Source: Planctomycetota bacterium (lineage in GTDB: Bacteria; Planctomycetota; Phycisphaerae; Sedimentisphaerales; Anaerohalosphaeraceae). From it: DNA of 8,059 bases. Shown one piece after another: positions 1-6,925 of this stretch; within the stretch, counting starts at the first letter, position 1; the number at the start of each line of letters is the position of its first letter. The translations under genes were made by a program, and so were the position numbers. The notes beneath the pieces are model-generated. The model saw nothing but the letters and a program-made list of their open reading frames with translations. It searched no databases and was not told the origin of the DNA. Where the stretch lies: assembly GCA_012519365.1 (NCBI GenBank), contig JAAYQH010000261.1:1-8059 (forward strand). The letters run 5' to 3'.

Positions 1-973
1 CCTGTGCATCGCGGGTAAGGATCTGACTTAACTGATCACTGAAATAGACATCGTATCCCATCGGAGCCATCCCTTCTCCCGGCTGCCAGGACAAGACCAG
101 CGGGCCGGAGGTATCGATATCAATTGCACCGTTGGGGGGGTAGGGATTGCGTGCTTTAGTCGAAGTGGTATAAAATCTCAGTACATCAGCATAAGTGGAT
201 GCAATACATATTTCATCAAATTGCGCATAGCGACCGGCCGGTTCAACCCACACTGCCATCGAGATCGCATCGAAATCCAGAAATCCGGCATTGACCAAAT
301 GCGGGGCAATAGCCGGCTCGGCATCCAGAGAAGGATTTCGATAAACTGTAACATTGTCGCCCGCTTGACCAAAATCAATGCGAATCACAAACAGCTCTGT
401 ATTGGTCGTGGCTGGACCTAACCATTGAAACTGTCTTCCGATATTGGATTCAGACAAATCGCGGTTTCGAAAGGCGCAAACCTGTAAATGGGTGCCGCCG
501 ACATCATTACCAACATAAAGCACCGCTCCCTCGTCGCCCAAATTGCCCCGTTTAAGCTCGAAGGCATAAAATGGCGAAGCGTGCGAAATCTTCATGAGAT
601 AACTGATGTAAATGGACTGGCCGGGCCTGCCGATTCGCCCTTGATTATTAATATAATCAGCAAACGGACCGTTGGGGTCGGTATCGAGAAAACGTCCGAT
701 TCGCGCCCCTTCCCATACCGGTACGGTAACTTGCAGAGAGCCGCTTAAATCCTGAAAAGAGGCGGGCGCACCGCTATAAATCAGACTCTCGGAACGCACC
801 GCTGTCAAGGCAAGATTGCCGCCGCCCGCGCCCCATGCCCCGACGAAGCCGTGGCAAGGCGTTGTATTATCCAACAACGCGCCGGGGTTATAGGTAAACG
901 TATCATAGGCAAAGATATCACAAAACGCCAGACCGCTGATACACAGTACGATAATCAACCCTGTCTTTTTCAT
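1..973 (-). CDS. Secreted LamG-like/Fn3-like protein, 3' end outside window
   Basis: The frame stays open for 324 codons from an ATG at 973 to the window edge, so the C-terminus is missing. The start has a good ribosome site (CGAGGAG at 980-986, about 6 nt spacing). Residues 1-22 form a signal peptide: KK, a hydrophobic core (GLIIVLCISGLAF), and a likely cut after DIFA before YDTF. Residues about 23-262 are a beta-rich, Gly/Asn/aromatic-rich region of the LamG/concanavalin-like kind that often opens exported planctomycete proteins. From about residue 275, NPYPPNGAIDIDTSGPLVLSW followed by GYDVYFSD looks like the first strands of an Fn3/Ig-like domain. No catalytic residues are recognisable. 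It lies 133 nt downstream of the pseudopilin-like gene on the same strand and may share its transcript. Probable role: surface or secreted carbohydrate-binding or adhesion protein. The domain naming is from pattern only; the signal peptide and coding status are firm. Confidence 0.82.
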   Translation of the reverse strand, partial: MKKTGLIIVLCISGLAFCDIFAYDTFTYNPGALLDNTTPCHGFVGAWGAGGGNLALTAVRSESLIYSGAPASFQDLSGSLQVTVPVWEGARIGRFLDTDPNGPFADYINNQGRIGRPGQSIYISYLMKISHASPFYAFELKRGNLGDEGAVLYVGNDVGGTHLQVCAFRNRDLSESNIGRQFQWLGPATTNTELFVIRIDFGQAGDNVTVYRNPSLDAEPAIAPHLVNAGFLDFDAISMAVWVEPAGRYAQFDEICIASTYADVLRFYTTSTKARNPYPPNGAIDIDTSGPLVLSWQPGEGMAPMGYDVYFSDQLSQILTRDAQ

Positions 974-1106
974 GTTAATCTCCTCGACTCTAAGAAATGG
1001 ATTTTGATGTCGTGAAAAAAGTATCTTTTCCTGACACGGATAATTCCTCTGCACTCCTGGCAATTTGTTTATTTCATAACCACCACCTCCCTTTTATGGC
1101 GTGTCT

Positions 1107-1934
1107 TTACCGCCGGTCGTTTTCAGTCCATCCGACATGGCCCCATACAGCAGTAACCAGCCGCGTGATATCTTCATTTCCCGGTTCCAGTTTTCGCCAA
1201 TACGTTGCATCATTTGGGTTATTCAATGCTGCGGCCTCTTTGGCAAACGCTCGGGTGCGTTCATCGACCCACTTCCAGTACTCGGCATGTCCATCGATAA
1301 AGGCAAGGGTAGTTCCAGCGGCATGTCGCTCAGGAACAATATCCCACCATTGCTGGGTTTTGAACATAATGCTCCAGGAAGTCGGTGTTGCCCACCCTTC
1401 GTCAATAAATAGCATGCGTCCTGCTGAATTGCGTACCCCTGCCAGATTTGTGATCAGCAGATTCGCCGGTGCTCCACTGATCGCAAGTAAGCCGAGATTG
1501 GTATAGTTAAAGCTGTCCGGCATAGAATAGGAACGGGCCTGGCCGAGACGGCTGGTGGGACACCGAAAGACCTCCAGTCCCTGGCCGGCATAGGGCCACA
1601 GTAACCCCCGGCGGATGGCCTCCTTTTGCTCATTTTCCAGAATCGGATCGGTGTCGATGTTATAGTACGCAAGGCCGCCGGCGTGATTAACCCATGCCAA
1701 CGGCCCCTCGGTATCACCGGAGGGAACTTTATTGTCATTTTCGGCGGCGTAAAGATGCACGATGGATGCCAGTGCTTTTAGATGGGACAGACATGTGATG
1801 CGTTGGCCCGCTTCACGGGCTCTTCTCAAGGAGGGCAAGGAAATCGACAACAACAAGGCAATAACAGCAATGACAACAAGCAATTCGATTAAGGTAAAGC
1901 CGTTCAAAGGCTTTTTGACAGTGTCTTTTCCCAT
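1107..1934 (-). CDS. Type II secretion/pilin-like protein with H-X9-DG motif
   Basis: A 275-residue protein. The N-terminus MGKDTVKKPLNG/FTLIELLV is a class III (type IV pilin-like) signal: prepilin peptidase would cut after G12, F13 would be methylated, E17 is the conserved Glu at mature position 5, and a hydrophobic helix follows to about residue 34. LPSLRRAREAGQRITCLSHLKAL and YAAENDNKVP are typical of the planctomycete/verrucomicrobial pseudopilin-like family. Near the C-terminus H204 is followed by nine residues and then D214-G215 (FIDGHAEYW), an exact H-X9-DG motif. Two Cys (C48, C125) could form a disulfide. I chose the ATG at 1934 because it has GAGGTG 6 nt upstream and lies about 30 nt below a strong promoter. 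A TTG at 1967 would add 11 residues, but it falls almost at the predicted transcription start. Such proteins occur in many copies in these genomes and their exact job is unknown; the motif supports export and processing, not a specific substrate. Confidence 0.9.
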   Translation of the reverse strand: MGKDTVKKPLNGFTLIELLVVIAVIALLLSISLPSLRRAREAGQRITCLSHLKALASIVHLYAAENDNKVPSGDTEGPLAWVNHAGGLAYYNIDTDPILENEQKEAIRRGLLWPYAGQGLEVFRCPTSRLGQARSYSMPDSFNYTNLGLLAISGAPANLLITNLAGVRNSAGRMLFIDEGWATPTSWSIMFKTQQWWDIVPERHAAGTTLAFIDGHAEYWKWVDERTRAFAKEAAALNNPNDATYWRKLEPGNEDITRLVTAVWGHVGWTENDRR

Positions 1935-1972
1935 ATAACACCTCGCTTGTTTTTGTTTTTTATGCAAGGAAC

Positions 1973-2001
1973 ATAATAACTTTCGGAATACAGAATGTCA
2001 A
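1973..2001 (-). promoter_or_regulatory. Near-consensus sigma70-type promoter for the pseudopilin-like gene
   Basis: Read on the minus strand there is a perfect -35 TTGACA (1996-2001), a 17-nt spacer and a -10 TATTAT (1973-1978, 5/6). Transcription would begin near 1966, giving a leader of about 30 nt before the ATG at 1934. This is the best promoter match in the window and supports the 1934 start. Confidence 0.7.
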
Positions 2002-2018
2002 AGAAAAATTTTTTATTT

Positions 2019-2082
2019 TTTACATTTCATCTTGAACAAAAGACGTTTTTTGATTTATTTTCTTTGTAAAATTTACATTTCA
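2019..2082. repeat. 11-nt direct repeat TTTACATTTCA, two copies
   Basis: TTTACATTTCA occurs at 2019-2029 and again at 2072-2082, 53 nt apart, in the divergent control region. The second copy overlaps the right half of the TGTAAA-A-TTTACA palindrome; the first has no matching left half. They could be a full and a half operator. In such AT-rich DNA chance is also possible. Confidence 0.4.
2065..2077. promoter_or_regulatory. Perfect 13-bp palindrome, candidate operator
   Basis: TGTAAA-A-TTTACA is a perfect palindrome centred on A2071. TGTAAA/TTTACA half-sites are the usual style of LacI-family operators, although those normally have a central CG, which is absent here. It lies between the pseudopilin promoter and the kinase promoter, about 100 nt upstream of the latter. 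It could serve the GntR/LacI-type repressor at 4733-5857, whose DNA-binding domain is GntR-type, or another regulator. Symmetry is seen; function is inferred. Confidence 0.4.
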
Positions 2083-2154
2083 GAAAAAGATAATTGAGCA
2101 CTACAAATACAAATCTATATTATACAATAATTTAACTAAAAATAATATCCTTGG

Positions 2155-2183
2155 CAAAATGTAATATTCATATTGACATTTTG
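2155..2183. repeat. Inverted repeat CAAAATGT / ACATTTTG over the kinase promoter
   Basis: CAAAATGT (2155-2162) is the exact reverse complement of ACATTTTG (2176-2183), with 13 nt between. The right arm overlaps the candidate -35 TTGACA (2173-2178). The size and position suit an operator that would block RNA polymerase. It is too AT-rich and too far from a U-tract to be a terminator. Confidence 0.4.
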
Positions 2184-2199
2184 TTTTCATTGTGATATT
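2173..2199 (+). promoter_or_regulatory. Candidate promoter for the kinase/transporter operon
   Basis: A perfect -35 TTGACA at 2173-2178 is followed 15 nt later by GATATT (2194-2199, 4/6), which carries an extended -10 TG at 2191-2192 (TGTGATATT). The spacer is shorter than ideal, but the extended -10 could compensate. Transcription would start near 2206, about 45 nt before the kinase ATG. No better promoter was found in the stretch upstream of the kinase. Confidence 0.45.
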
Positions 2200-2212
2200 T
2201 TGCTTTTGTTGT
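2175..2212. repeat. Tandem 19-nt repeat overlapping the kinase promoter
   Basis: GACATTTTGTTTTCATTGT (2175-2193) is followed directly by GATATTTTGCTTTTGTTGT (2194-2212). They match at 15 of 19 positions and all four differences are transitions. Together with the inverted CAAAATGT at 2155-2162 this gives three copies of an ATTTTG element around the promoter, a layout that suggests a repressor or activator array. Confidence 0.5.
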
Positions 2213-2252
2213 TGCACAGGGGACTGTTTATCGCATAATATCAGGAACCATA

Positions 2253-3203
2253 ATGAACAGCATCAGACCAACTTATACCATTGCGGGCATTGGCGAATTG
2301 CTCTGGGACACGCTTGCTGAGGGGAAACGACTTGGGGGGGCGCCGGCCAATGTTGCTCTGCATGCGCACGCGCTTGGAGGACGGGCCCAGATTGTCAGTG
2401 CGATCGGCCGAGATCAAGAAGGACGGGAGATTTTGGATATGCTTTCCTCCAAAAAGATTGGCACAGACTTTATCCTCCTTAACAGCCATCCCACGGGGTG
2501 GGTTGATGTCAAGATAGGCGAAAATGGGCTGCCGACTTATGTAATTCACGAGAATGTCGCCTGGGATTATCTCCCATTTTCCCCCCCTATGCAAGCATTG
2601 GCCCAGAGGTGCGATGCGGTGTGTTTTGGTTCGCTGGCGCAGCGGAACGCTGTCTCTCGAAATACCATCCAGCACTTTGTGTGCCTTACCCAGCCGTCCT
2701 GTCTGCGCGTGTTTGACATTAATTTGCGTGGCGATTACTATTCGCGTGAGATTATCGAATATTCATTGCGGATTGCTAATGTCTTTAAGTTGAATAAAGA
2801 GGAATTGGACGTACTGAGCGAGATGTTCGGGCTGCCGAGGTCTCCGGAGGCAGCGTTGCGGGCACTTTTGGATCGCTATGACCTTGAGTTGGTCGCTTTA
2901 ACGCAAGGCCAGGACGGCAGTTTGATGATGGATCGACGGGCATCGTCTTTTTGTCCGGGCATCGCGGTGGAGGTCAAAGATACCGTCGGGGCGGGAGATT
3001 CGTTTACCGCGACGATGATAATGGGCTTTTTGCATGGGGCACCGTTGGAGAACGTGAATCGCTTGGCGGGCAAGATTGCCGCTTATGTGTGTTCGCAATC
3101 GGGGGCCACGCCGTCGCTGCCGGCGGAACTGATTGCGGAATTTGAGCAGATGATCACCGCTCCGACACCACGGCCAAGGGACAAATGCATCCAAAAGACC
3201 TGA
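2253..3203 (+). CDS. PfkB-family sugar kinase, fructokinase-like
   Basis: A 316-residue ribokinase/PfkB-fold kinase, normal length for the family, cytoplasmic. It opens with AGIGELLWD (11-19), then the sugar-binding GGAPANVALHAHALGG (28-43), SAIGRDQEG (49-57), the lid-strand region GLPTYVIHENVAWDYLPF (92-109), DINLRGDYY (155-163), NKEEL (181-185), ALTQGQDG (215-222), and the PfkB signature DTVGAGDSF (243-251), in which D249 is the catalytic base in the GAGD anion hole. The expected reaction is ATP-dependent phosphorylation of a sugar such as fructose to its phosphate. GELLWD and GGAPANVA are closest to fructokinases, but exact substrate calling within PfkB is unreliable. The ATG at 2253 has AGGA at 2243-2246, 6 nt away. 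The sugar-porter gene follows 77 nt downstream on the same strand, so a transport-phosphorylation operon is likely. The last ~15 residues (TPRPRDKCIQKT) are a polar tail beyond the core. Confidence 0.93.
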   Translation: MNSIRPTYTIAGIGELLWDTLAEGKRLGGAPANVALHAHALGGRAQIVSAIGRDQEGREILDMLSSKKIGTDFILLNSHPTGWVDVKIGENGLPTYVIHENVAWDYLPFSPPMQALAQRCDAVCFGSLAQRNAVSRNTIQHFVCLTQPSCLRVFDINLRGDYYSREIIEYSLRIANVFKLNKEELDVLSEMFGLPRSPEAALRALLDRYDLELVALTQGQDGSLMMDRRASSFCPGIAVEVKDTVGAGDSFTATMIMGFLHGAPLENVNRLAGKIAAYVCSQSGATPSLPAELIAEFEQMITAPTPRPRDKCIQKT

Positions 3204-3280
3204 CCAAAGCAGACCGAAAAAGGGCCTGCCTGCTGAATGCTTGAGCGACTGAAAAAACTTTAACCGCGTGAGGGTCAACG

Positions 3281-4702
3281 ATGGCAACGATGCGAAACGT
3301 ATTATTGAGAAGCGCCATTATCGCTGCACTTGGAGGATTGTTGTTTGGCTTTGATACCGCCGTTATTTCCGGGGCGGAAAAGACCCTTGAGTCGCTTTTT
3401 CAGGGGCAGTATCTTGATCTTGCCGGCTATTTCGGCCGTCCGGAGGCGGTCTCGGCAGAGATGGAAAAGCAACTGCCGATGCTGCAAAAAACGTCGTTCT
3501 GGCATGGGGTTGTCGTCAGCAGCGCCTTGGTCGGCACTGTCATCGGGGCCCTGCTGTTCGGCAAACCGGCTGACTGGTTCGGGCGGCGGACGATTTTGAA
3601 AGTCTTGGGGGCGCTCTATTTGATTTCGGCGGTAGGCAGTGCGTTGGCCTGGGGGGTGTTTTCATTCAGCGCGTTTCGCTTGATCGGAGGGCTGGCAGTC
3701 GGCGGAGCGTCGGTGATTTCGCCGATGTATATTGCTGAAATCTCTCCGGCTCGTGTCCGCGGGCGTCTGGTAGCAATTACGCAGTTCAATATCGTATTGG
3801 GAATACTGCTGGCGTATCTATCCAATTGGCTGATCAGTCTTGGACATTTTGGCGATTTGGAATGGCGATTGATGTTCGGGGTCGAGGCGTTGCCAGCGGC
3901 GGCATTCTTTGTGCTGCTGTTTTTCACGCCGCGAAGTCCGCGATGGCTGGTGGCCCGAGGGCTGCGTGATGAGGCCAAAACCGTTTTGGAGCAGGTCGGT
4001 ACAGATACCGGCGACGTGAATGCAGAATTAGCGGCTATTGAGCGGTCTTTGGAACAAGATTCGGCCAGTCTGAATGAGCCATTTTTATCGCGTAAGTACC
4101 TCAAGCCGATTATGCTGGCCGTGATGATCGCGATGTTCAATCAATTGTCGGGCATCAATGCGCTGATCTCTTATACGCCGCGGATTTTCCAAATGGCCGG
4201 GGCCGAGGGGGCATCCGCTCTGGCTCAGTCGGTGATCATTGGGTTTACAAACCTCGTGTTTACCATGGCAGCTCTGCTGGTTATCGATCATTTTGGACGC
4301 AAAAAACTGATGCTGGTCGGGTCGATTGGCTATATTCTCAGTTTGAGCGTGGTGGCGTGGGGCTTTTACTCCGGCACCGGCGGCTGGCTTGTGTTGACGG
4401 GCTTTATTGTCTTTATTGCCGCTCATGCGTTTGGACAAGGAGCGGTCATCTGGGTGTTTATCAGTGAAATCTTTCCCAATGCAGTTCGGGCACGCGGCCA
4501 GGCTCTGGGCAGTTTTACCCATTGGATTATGGCGTGCTTAATCTCGCTGACATTTCCAATGTTCGCGGATAATCTGGGATGGCGGGTTTTTGCGATCTAC
4601 GGTTTTTGTATGGTCGGGCAGTTGGTTTGGGTGTTGACGATGATGCCGGAAACCAAGGGGGTTCCTCTGGAAGAAATCCAGAAGAAACTGGGCATTCGGT
4701 AA
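3281..4702 (+). CDS. MFS sugar-porter family transporter (XylE/GalP/GLUT-like)
   Basis: A 473-residue inner-membrane protein with about 12 hydrophobic segments. It carries the sugar-porter marks: GGLLFGFDTAVISGA in TM1 (18-32), DWFGRR (98-103) and the matching IDHFGRKK (335-342) between the paired helices, PMYIAEISPARVRGR (148-162) after TM4, Q168 in TM5, PRSPRWL (217-223), NQLSGINALISYTP in TM7 (287-300), ISEIFPNAVRARG (394-406), and PETKG (456-460) near the end. These fit proton-linked uptake of a monosaccharide. Against XylE from memory, the TM5 Gln, a TM7 Gln and Asn, and the TM10 Trp (W391) seem kept, but the first residue of the TM7 QQ pair is Asn here, so the substrate may differ from xylose. 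The segment between TM1 and TM2 (about 33-72) is long and polar. The ATG has GTGAGGG at 3268-3274, 6 nt upstream. Placement behind a fructokinase-like gene favours fructose or a related hexose; that is inference. Confidence 0.92.
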   Translation: MATMRNVLLRSAIIAALGGLLFGFDTAVISGAEKTLESLFQGQYLDLAGYFGRPEAVSAEMEKQLPMLQKTSFWHGVVVSSALVGTVIGALLFGKPADWFGRRTILKVLGALYLISAVGSALAWGVFSFSAFRLIGGLAVGGASVISPMYIAEISPARVRGRLVAITQFNIVLGILLAYLSNWLISLGHFGDLEWRLMFGVEALPAAAFFVLLFFTPRSPRWLVARGLRDEAKTVLEQVGTDTGDVNAELAAIERSLEQDSASLNEPFLSRKYLKPIMLAVMIAMFNQLSGINALISYTPRIFQMAGAEGASALAQSVIIGFTNLVFTMAALLVIDHFGRKKLMLVGSIGYILSLSVVAWGFYSGTGGWLVLTGFIVFIAAHAFGQGAVIWVFISEIFPNAVRARGQALGSFTHWIMACLISLTFPMFADNLGWRVFAIYGFCMVGQLVWVLTMMPETKGVPLEEIQKKLGIR

Positions 4703-4730
4703 CCCCGCCCGACCGGCAGCCAAAGGGGTT
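4701..4730. terminator. Weak possible bidirectional hairpin between convergent genes
   Basis: AACCCC (4701-4706) pairs with GGGGTT (4725-4730), and GCC (4707-4709) with GGC (4715-4717), leaving an unpaired 7-nt bulge. It sits exactly between the transporter stop and the repressor stop, where a shared terminator is expected. There is no clean T-run on either strand, so it is weak evidence for an intrinsic terminator. Confidence 0.3.
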
Positions 4731-4732
4731 GT

Positions 4733-5857
4733 TTAGAGGGTGGATTTTCGGACGATCAATTCGCCGTCGAGCAAGACACTGCGGGCCTTTTGGGCGGGCT
4801 GCTGGATGCGGCTGAACATCAGGTCGATGGCCGCGGCCGCTATTTCCTGACAGGGTTGCTTATATGTTGTCAAGGGGACGCGCAGATATTTGGCGTATTT
4901 TATATCGTCCACGCCGGCGACCTTGACGTTCTCAGGGATCTTGTATCCTCGTTCTTCAAGGGCGTGCATCAATTTCGAAGCGGTGGTGTCGTTGGCGCAT
5001 AAGATTCCCAGACGCTCGGCATCCGCCAACAAGCGTTTGACGAAGCATCTCTCTTCAACGTCTCCGATATGAACGCCTTGTGCGGACCGGGGGATGCCTG
5101 CCTCTGTTAACGCCTGCTGATAGCCGAAGATTCTCATTTGTACCGTCGGGGCCGAGTAGGGTCTGGCCGCAAATTTTACCGTTGTGCAGCCTCGTTCCAG
5201 TAAATGCTGGGTCAAGATAAAGGCCAACCTGAAATTATCGACACCGACGATGTCATAGGAACTTCGTGAAGGAAACGAGACCACATCGCGGTCCATCAGG
5301 ACGACAGGAATGCCGGCGCGGTCAAAAAGATGCATGATATCCAGATTCACGGTATCCTTTTCGGAGGTCAATTCGAGGGGGGCAAAGAAGACGCCGTCAA
5401 CTGATTGCTGTTCAATGTAACTTTGGGCCAGCTGCTTGATATGTTGGCGGCGCATCTCGGCATCTGCCTGCATCGTTCCGCTCCAGATGAGGGTGAAATT
5501 TTTGAGTTGGGCCAAATGGGACATATGGCCGCAAATCGGCTCGAAGATTTCGGTTTCCCCCAGGCCGGGGATCAACAGTGCAAACCGCTTGACGTGGGGG
5601 GACGGTTCATAGCGTACAAAGGTCCCTACGCCGCTAATGCGTTCAATATAGCCGGATTTGCGGAGCAGCTCCAGGGCCTTGGCGACGGTCGGCCGGGATA
5701 CCTCATAACGCTGGGTCAACTCAATTTCGGTGGGCAGTTTTTCAGACGACCGGTAGACTCCGCTTTCTATGTCTCTTTTAAGCGACAAGTAGAGTTTGAA
5801 ATATTTCTGCTTTGTATGATAAACGGATGTATCCGGCTGCGTATTATCGACGTTCAT
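4733..5857 (-). CDS. GntR/LacI chimeric transcriptional repressor (AraR type)
   Basis: A 374-residue regulator. Residues about 18-82 are a GntR winged helix-turn-helix: YLSLKRDIESGVY, LPTEIELTQRYEVSRPTVAK (41-60, with the recognition helix at SRPTVAKALELL), then the wing GYIERISGVGTFV (69-81). Residues about 90-374 are a LacI/periplasmic-binding-type effector domain: FALLIPGLGE, SVDGVFFAPLE (152-162), IPVVLMDRDV (183-192), VGVDNFRLA, GYQQALTEAGIP, ILCANDTTA (285-293), VAGVDDIKYA and LTTYKQP. This fusion is the architecture of AraR-like repressors, which release DNA when a sugar binds. It is convergent with the kinase/transporter operon, which makes that operon a likely target, but the effector is unknown. 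The ATG at 5857 has GGA immediately in front, too close for a standard ribosome site, and the next candidate (TGGA) is about 10 nt away; no other start precedes the winged helix, and an in-frame stop lies a few codons upstream. Confidence 0.9.
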   Translation of the reverse strand: MNVDNTQPDTSVYHTKQKYFKLYLSLKRDIESGVYRSSEKLPTEIELTQRYEVSRPTVAKALELLRKSGYIERISGVGTFVRYEPSPHVKRFALLIPGLGETEIFEPICGHMSHLAQLKNFTLIWSGTMQADAEMRRQHIKQLAQSYIEQQSVDGVFFAPLELTSEKDTVNLDIMHLFDRAGIPVVLMDRDVVSFPSRSSYDIVGVDNFRLAFILTQHLLERGCTTVKFAARPYSAPTVQMRIFGYQQALTEAGIPRSAQGVHIGDVEERCFVKRLLADAERLGILCANDTTASKLMHALEERGYKIPENVKVAGVDDIKYAKYLRVPLTTYKQPCQEIAAAAIDLMFSRIQQPAQKARSVLLDGELIVRKSTL

Positions 5858-5907
5858 TCCTTTGTGTCCAGAGCATCGTGGTTGTTTTTAGGGTACTTTT
5901 GAGAAAC

Positions 5908-5955
5908 GCCGCCTTGCCTCTCGCGGAGGCATCTCATGGGGGGCATGCCGGCGGC
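5908..5955 (-). promoter_or_regulatory. Potential structured 5' leader of the repressor mRNA
   Basis: GCCGCC (5908-5913) can pair with GGCGGC (5950-5955), enclosing a perfect GCCTC-TCGCG-GAGGC hairpin (5916-5930). If transcription starts near 5956 this structure would occupy the first half of a roughly 100-nt leader. It matches no riboswitch class I know and has no U-tract, so it is simply a possible stability or translation-control element. Confidence 0.3.
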
Positions 5956-5962
5956 CTAACGC

Positions 5963-5991
5963 ATTAAATCCCACTAACTTATCCATTTCAA
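5963..5991 (-). promoter_or_regulatory. Sigma70-type promoter for the repressor gene
   Basis: On the minus strand TTGAAA (5986-5991, 5/6) is followed by a 17-nt spacer and TTTAAT (5963-5968, 5/6). A start near 5956 would give a leader of about 100 nt to the ATG at 5857. Confidence 0.55.
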
Positions 5992-6104
5992 AGAGCGATT
6001 TAGTCCAACTTTATGGTATAAAAACAAGGGTAGTTTATCCCATCGGCGGCCGTTTCGCAAGGGGCAGGTAAGAAGACGGTGGATTTTACATTTGGATTTC
6101 CGCT

Positions 6105-6139
6105 GCAAAAAGAAACGTCCAGTGCAATGCCCTGGACGT
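6105..6139 (-). terminator. Strong intrinsic terminator after the dockerin-like remnant
   Basis: On the minus strand ACGTCCAG and CTGGACGT (6132-6139 and 6115-6122) form a perfect 8-bp stem with a 9-nt loop, followed directly by TTCTTTTT. It lies 34 nt past the stop at 6174. It shows that the broken gene was, or still is, a transcription unit read on this strand, and it also insulates the repressor promoter from it. Confidence 0.82.
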
Positions 6140-6173
6140 GGGAGCCTTACGTGTCGCGCAAAAGGGCAGCAGG

Positions 6174-6904
6174 TTATTCATACCAACTGGCTTTCCAGAG
6201 CCAGTTTTCGGCAAAGTGGACAAAATCTTGGAAGTTCACCTCCGCATTGCTATTGACATCAAAGTGGTTGCGGTCGGTGCCGGCCGAGGTCAGGATGGTG
6301 CCGGTGCCGGCATAACCACCCTGGAAGATGACCGTGCCGCCGATTACATGAATCGTGCCGTTATTGGTGGTTTGTCCGGTGATCAGTGTTTGCCCGTCTT
6401 TGATTTGTAAAGTGGCGCCGGCATCAATGGTCAAATCGCCGATGAGACTGGTCGGACCCGTGATTGCGGCCACCGCGTCGGAATCCACGTGGAATCCGTT
6501 TTCCGTGACAATCTTACCGAAGGCGTTGAATACGGCGCCGGCTTTTTGGGTGATCGCCGTGGCACTGAGCAGACCGTCGAGAATGCCGATCTCCGCGCCG
6601 GACTCATTGACCGGTACACCCTCGACCACCACATCGCCGGCGGCGGTTGAGATCATCGCCGCATTGGTGAGGTTTCAGATGAGTTTTATCTGCAACAAGG
6701 ACGACGGTGCGGCTGAAAAAAGCCCCTCGTTTGTCGGACCGGCAGAAAAATTGACCAGTCTAAGGACTCCGTGCTGCGCCTTAATGGTGAATGTTCAATA
6801 TGGAACACAGCATTGTTTAGCAAATTTCTCAGGCTCGATAAACTCGCAGGCGGAATGATAGATGTTCCTGTCCGCAACGCTATGGGTTCTTGATCATCCT
6901 GCAA
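6174..6904 (-). pseudogene. Broken, 5'-truncated repetitive surface protein with dockerin-like C-terminus
   Basis: The clean 3' part (6174 to about 6656, 160 codons from an internal ATG) is a Gly/Thr/Asn-rich beta-type sequence with phrases such as TTNNGTIHVIGGTVIFQGG. It ends in FDVNSNAEVNFQDFVHFAENWL. D133, N135, N137 and D144 fit a calcium-binding EF-hand loop of dockerin type, but only one copy is present instead of two. The same frame reads back through NLTNAAMISTAAGDVV to a TGA at 6680-6682, then resumes as FTIKAQHGVLRLVNFSAGPTNEGLFSAAPSSLLQI up to about 6806. Before that, the related phrase LRNLLNNAVFHIEHSPL lies in a different frame, to about 6904. So at least one nonsense codon and one frameshift break the gene, and no signal peptide is found. 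Intact relatives are large secreted proteins. An alternative is a short functional ORF starting at 6656, but no ribosome site supports it. Confidence 0.65.
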
Positions 6905-6925
6905 AATAATTAACTTAATGAGGAT

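Larger units (their letters stand above)
5858..6173. other. 316-nt stretch without a gene
   Basis: This interval holds the repressor promoter and leader hairpins on its left side and the terminator of the broken dockerin-like gene on its right side. Between about 5992 and 6104 I see no coding frame with a plausible start or protein pattern, and no repeat. A TATAAA at 6017-6022 on the plus strand has no matching -35. Confidence 0.5.

Noticed and set aside
997..1506. 169-codon plus-strand frame
   Set aside because: It is antisense to the well-supported pseudopilin-like gene, and its product has no domain pattern or ribosome site.
1935..1967. TTG start for the pseudopilin-like gene, adding 11 residues
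   Set aside because: It coincides with the predicted transcription start; the ATG at 1934 has a well-spaced GAGGTG.
1968..2252. AT-rich region as a replication origin or attachment site
   Set aside because: No DnaA-box cluster, integrase gene or tRNA end is visible; divergent promoters explain the AT-richness.
5405..5902. 165-codon plus-strand frame
   Set aside because: It is antisense to the GntR/LacI repressor, which has clear family motifs.
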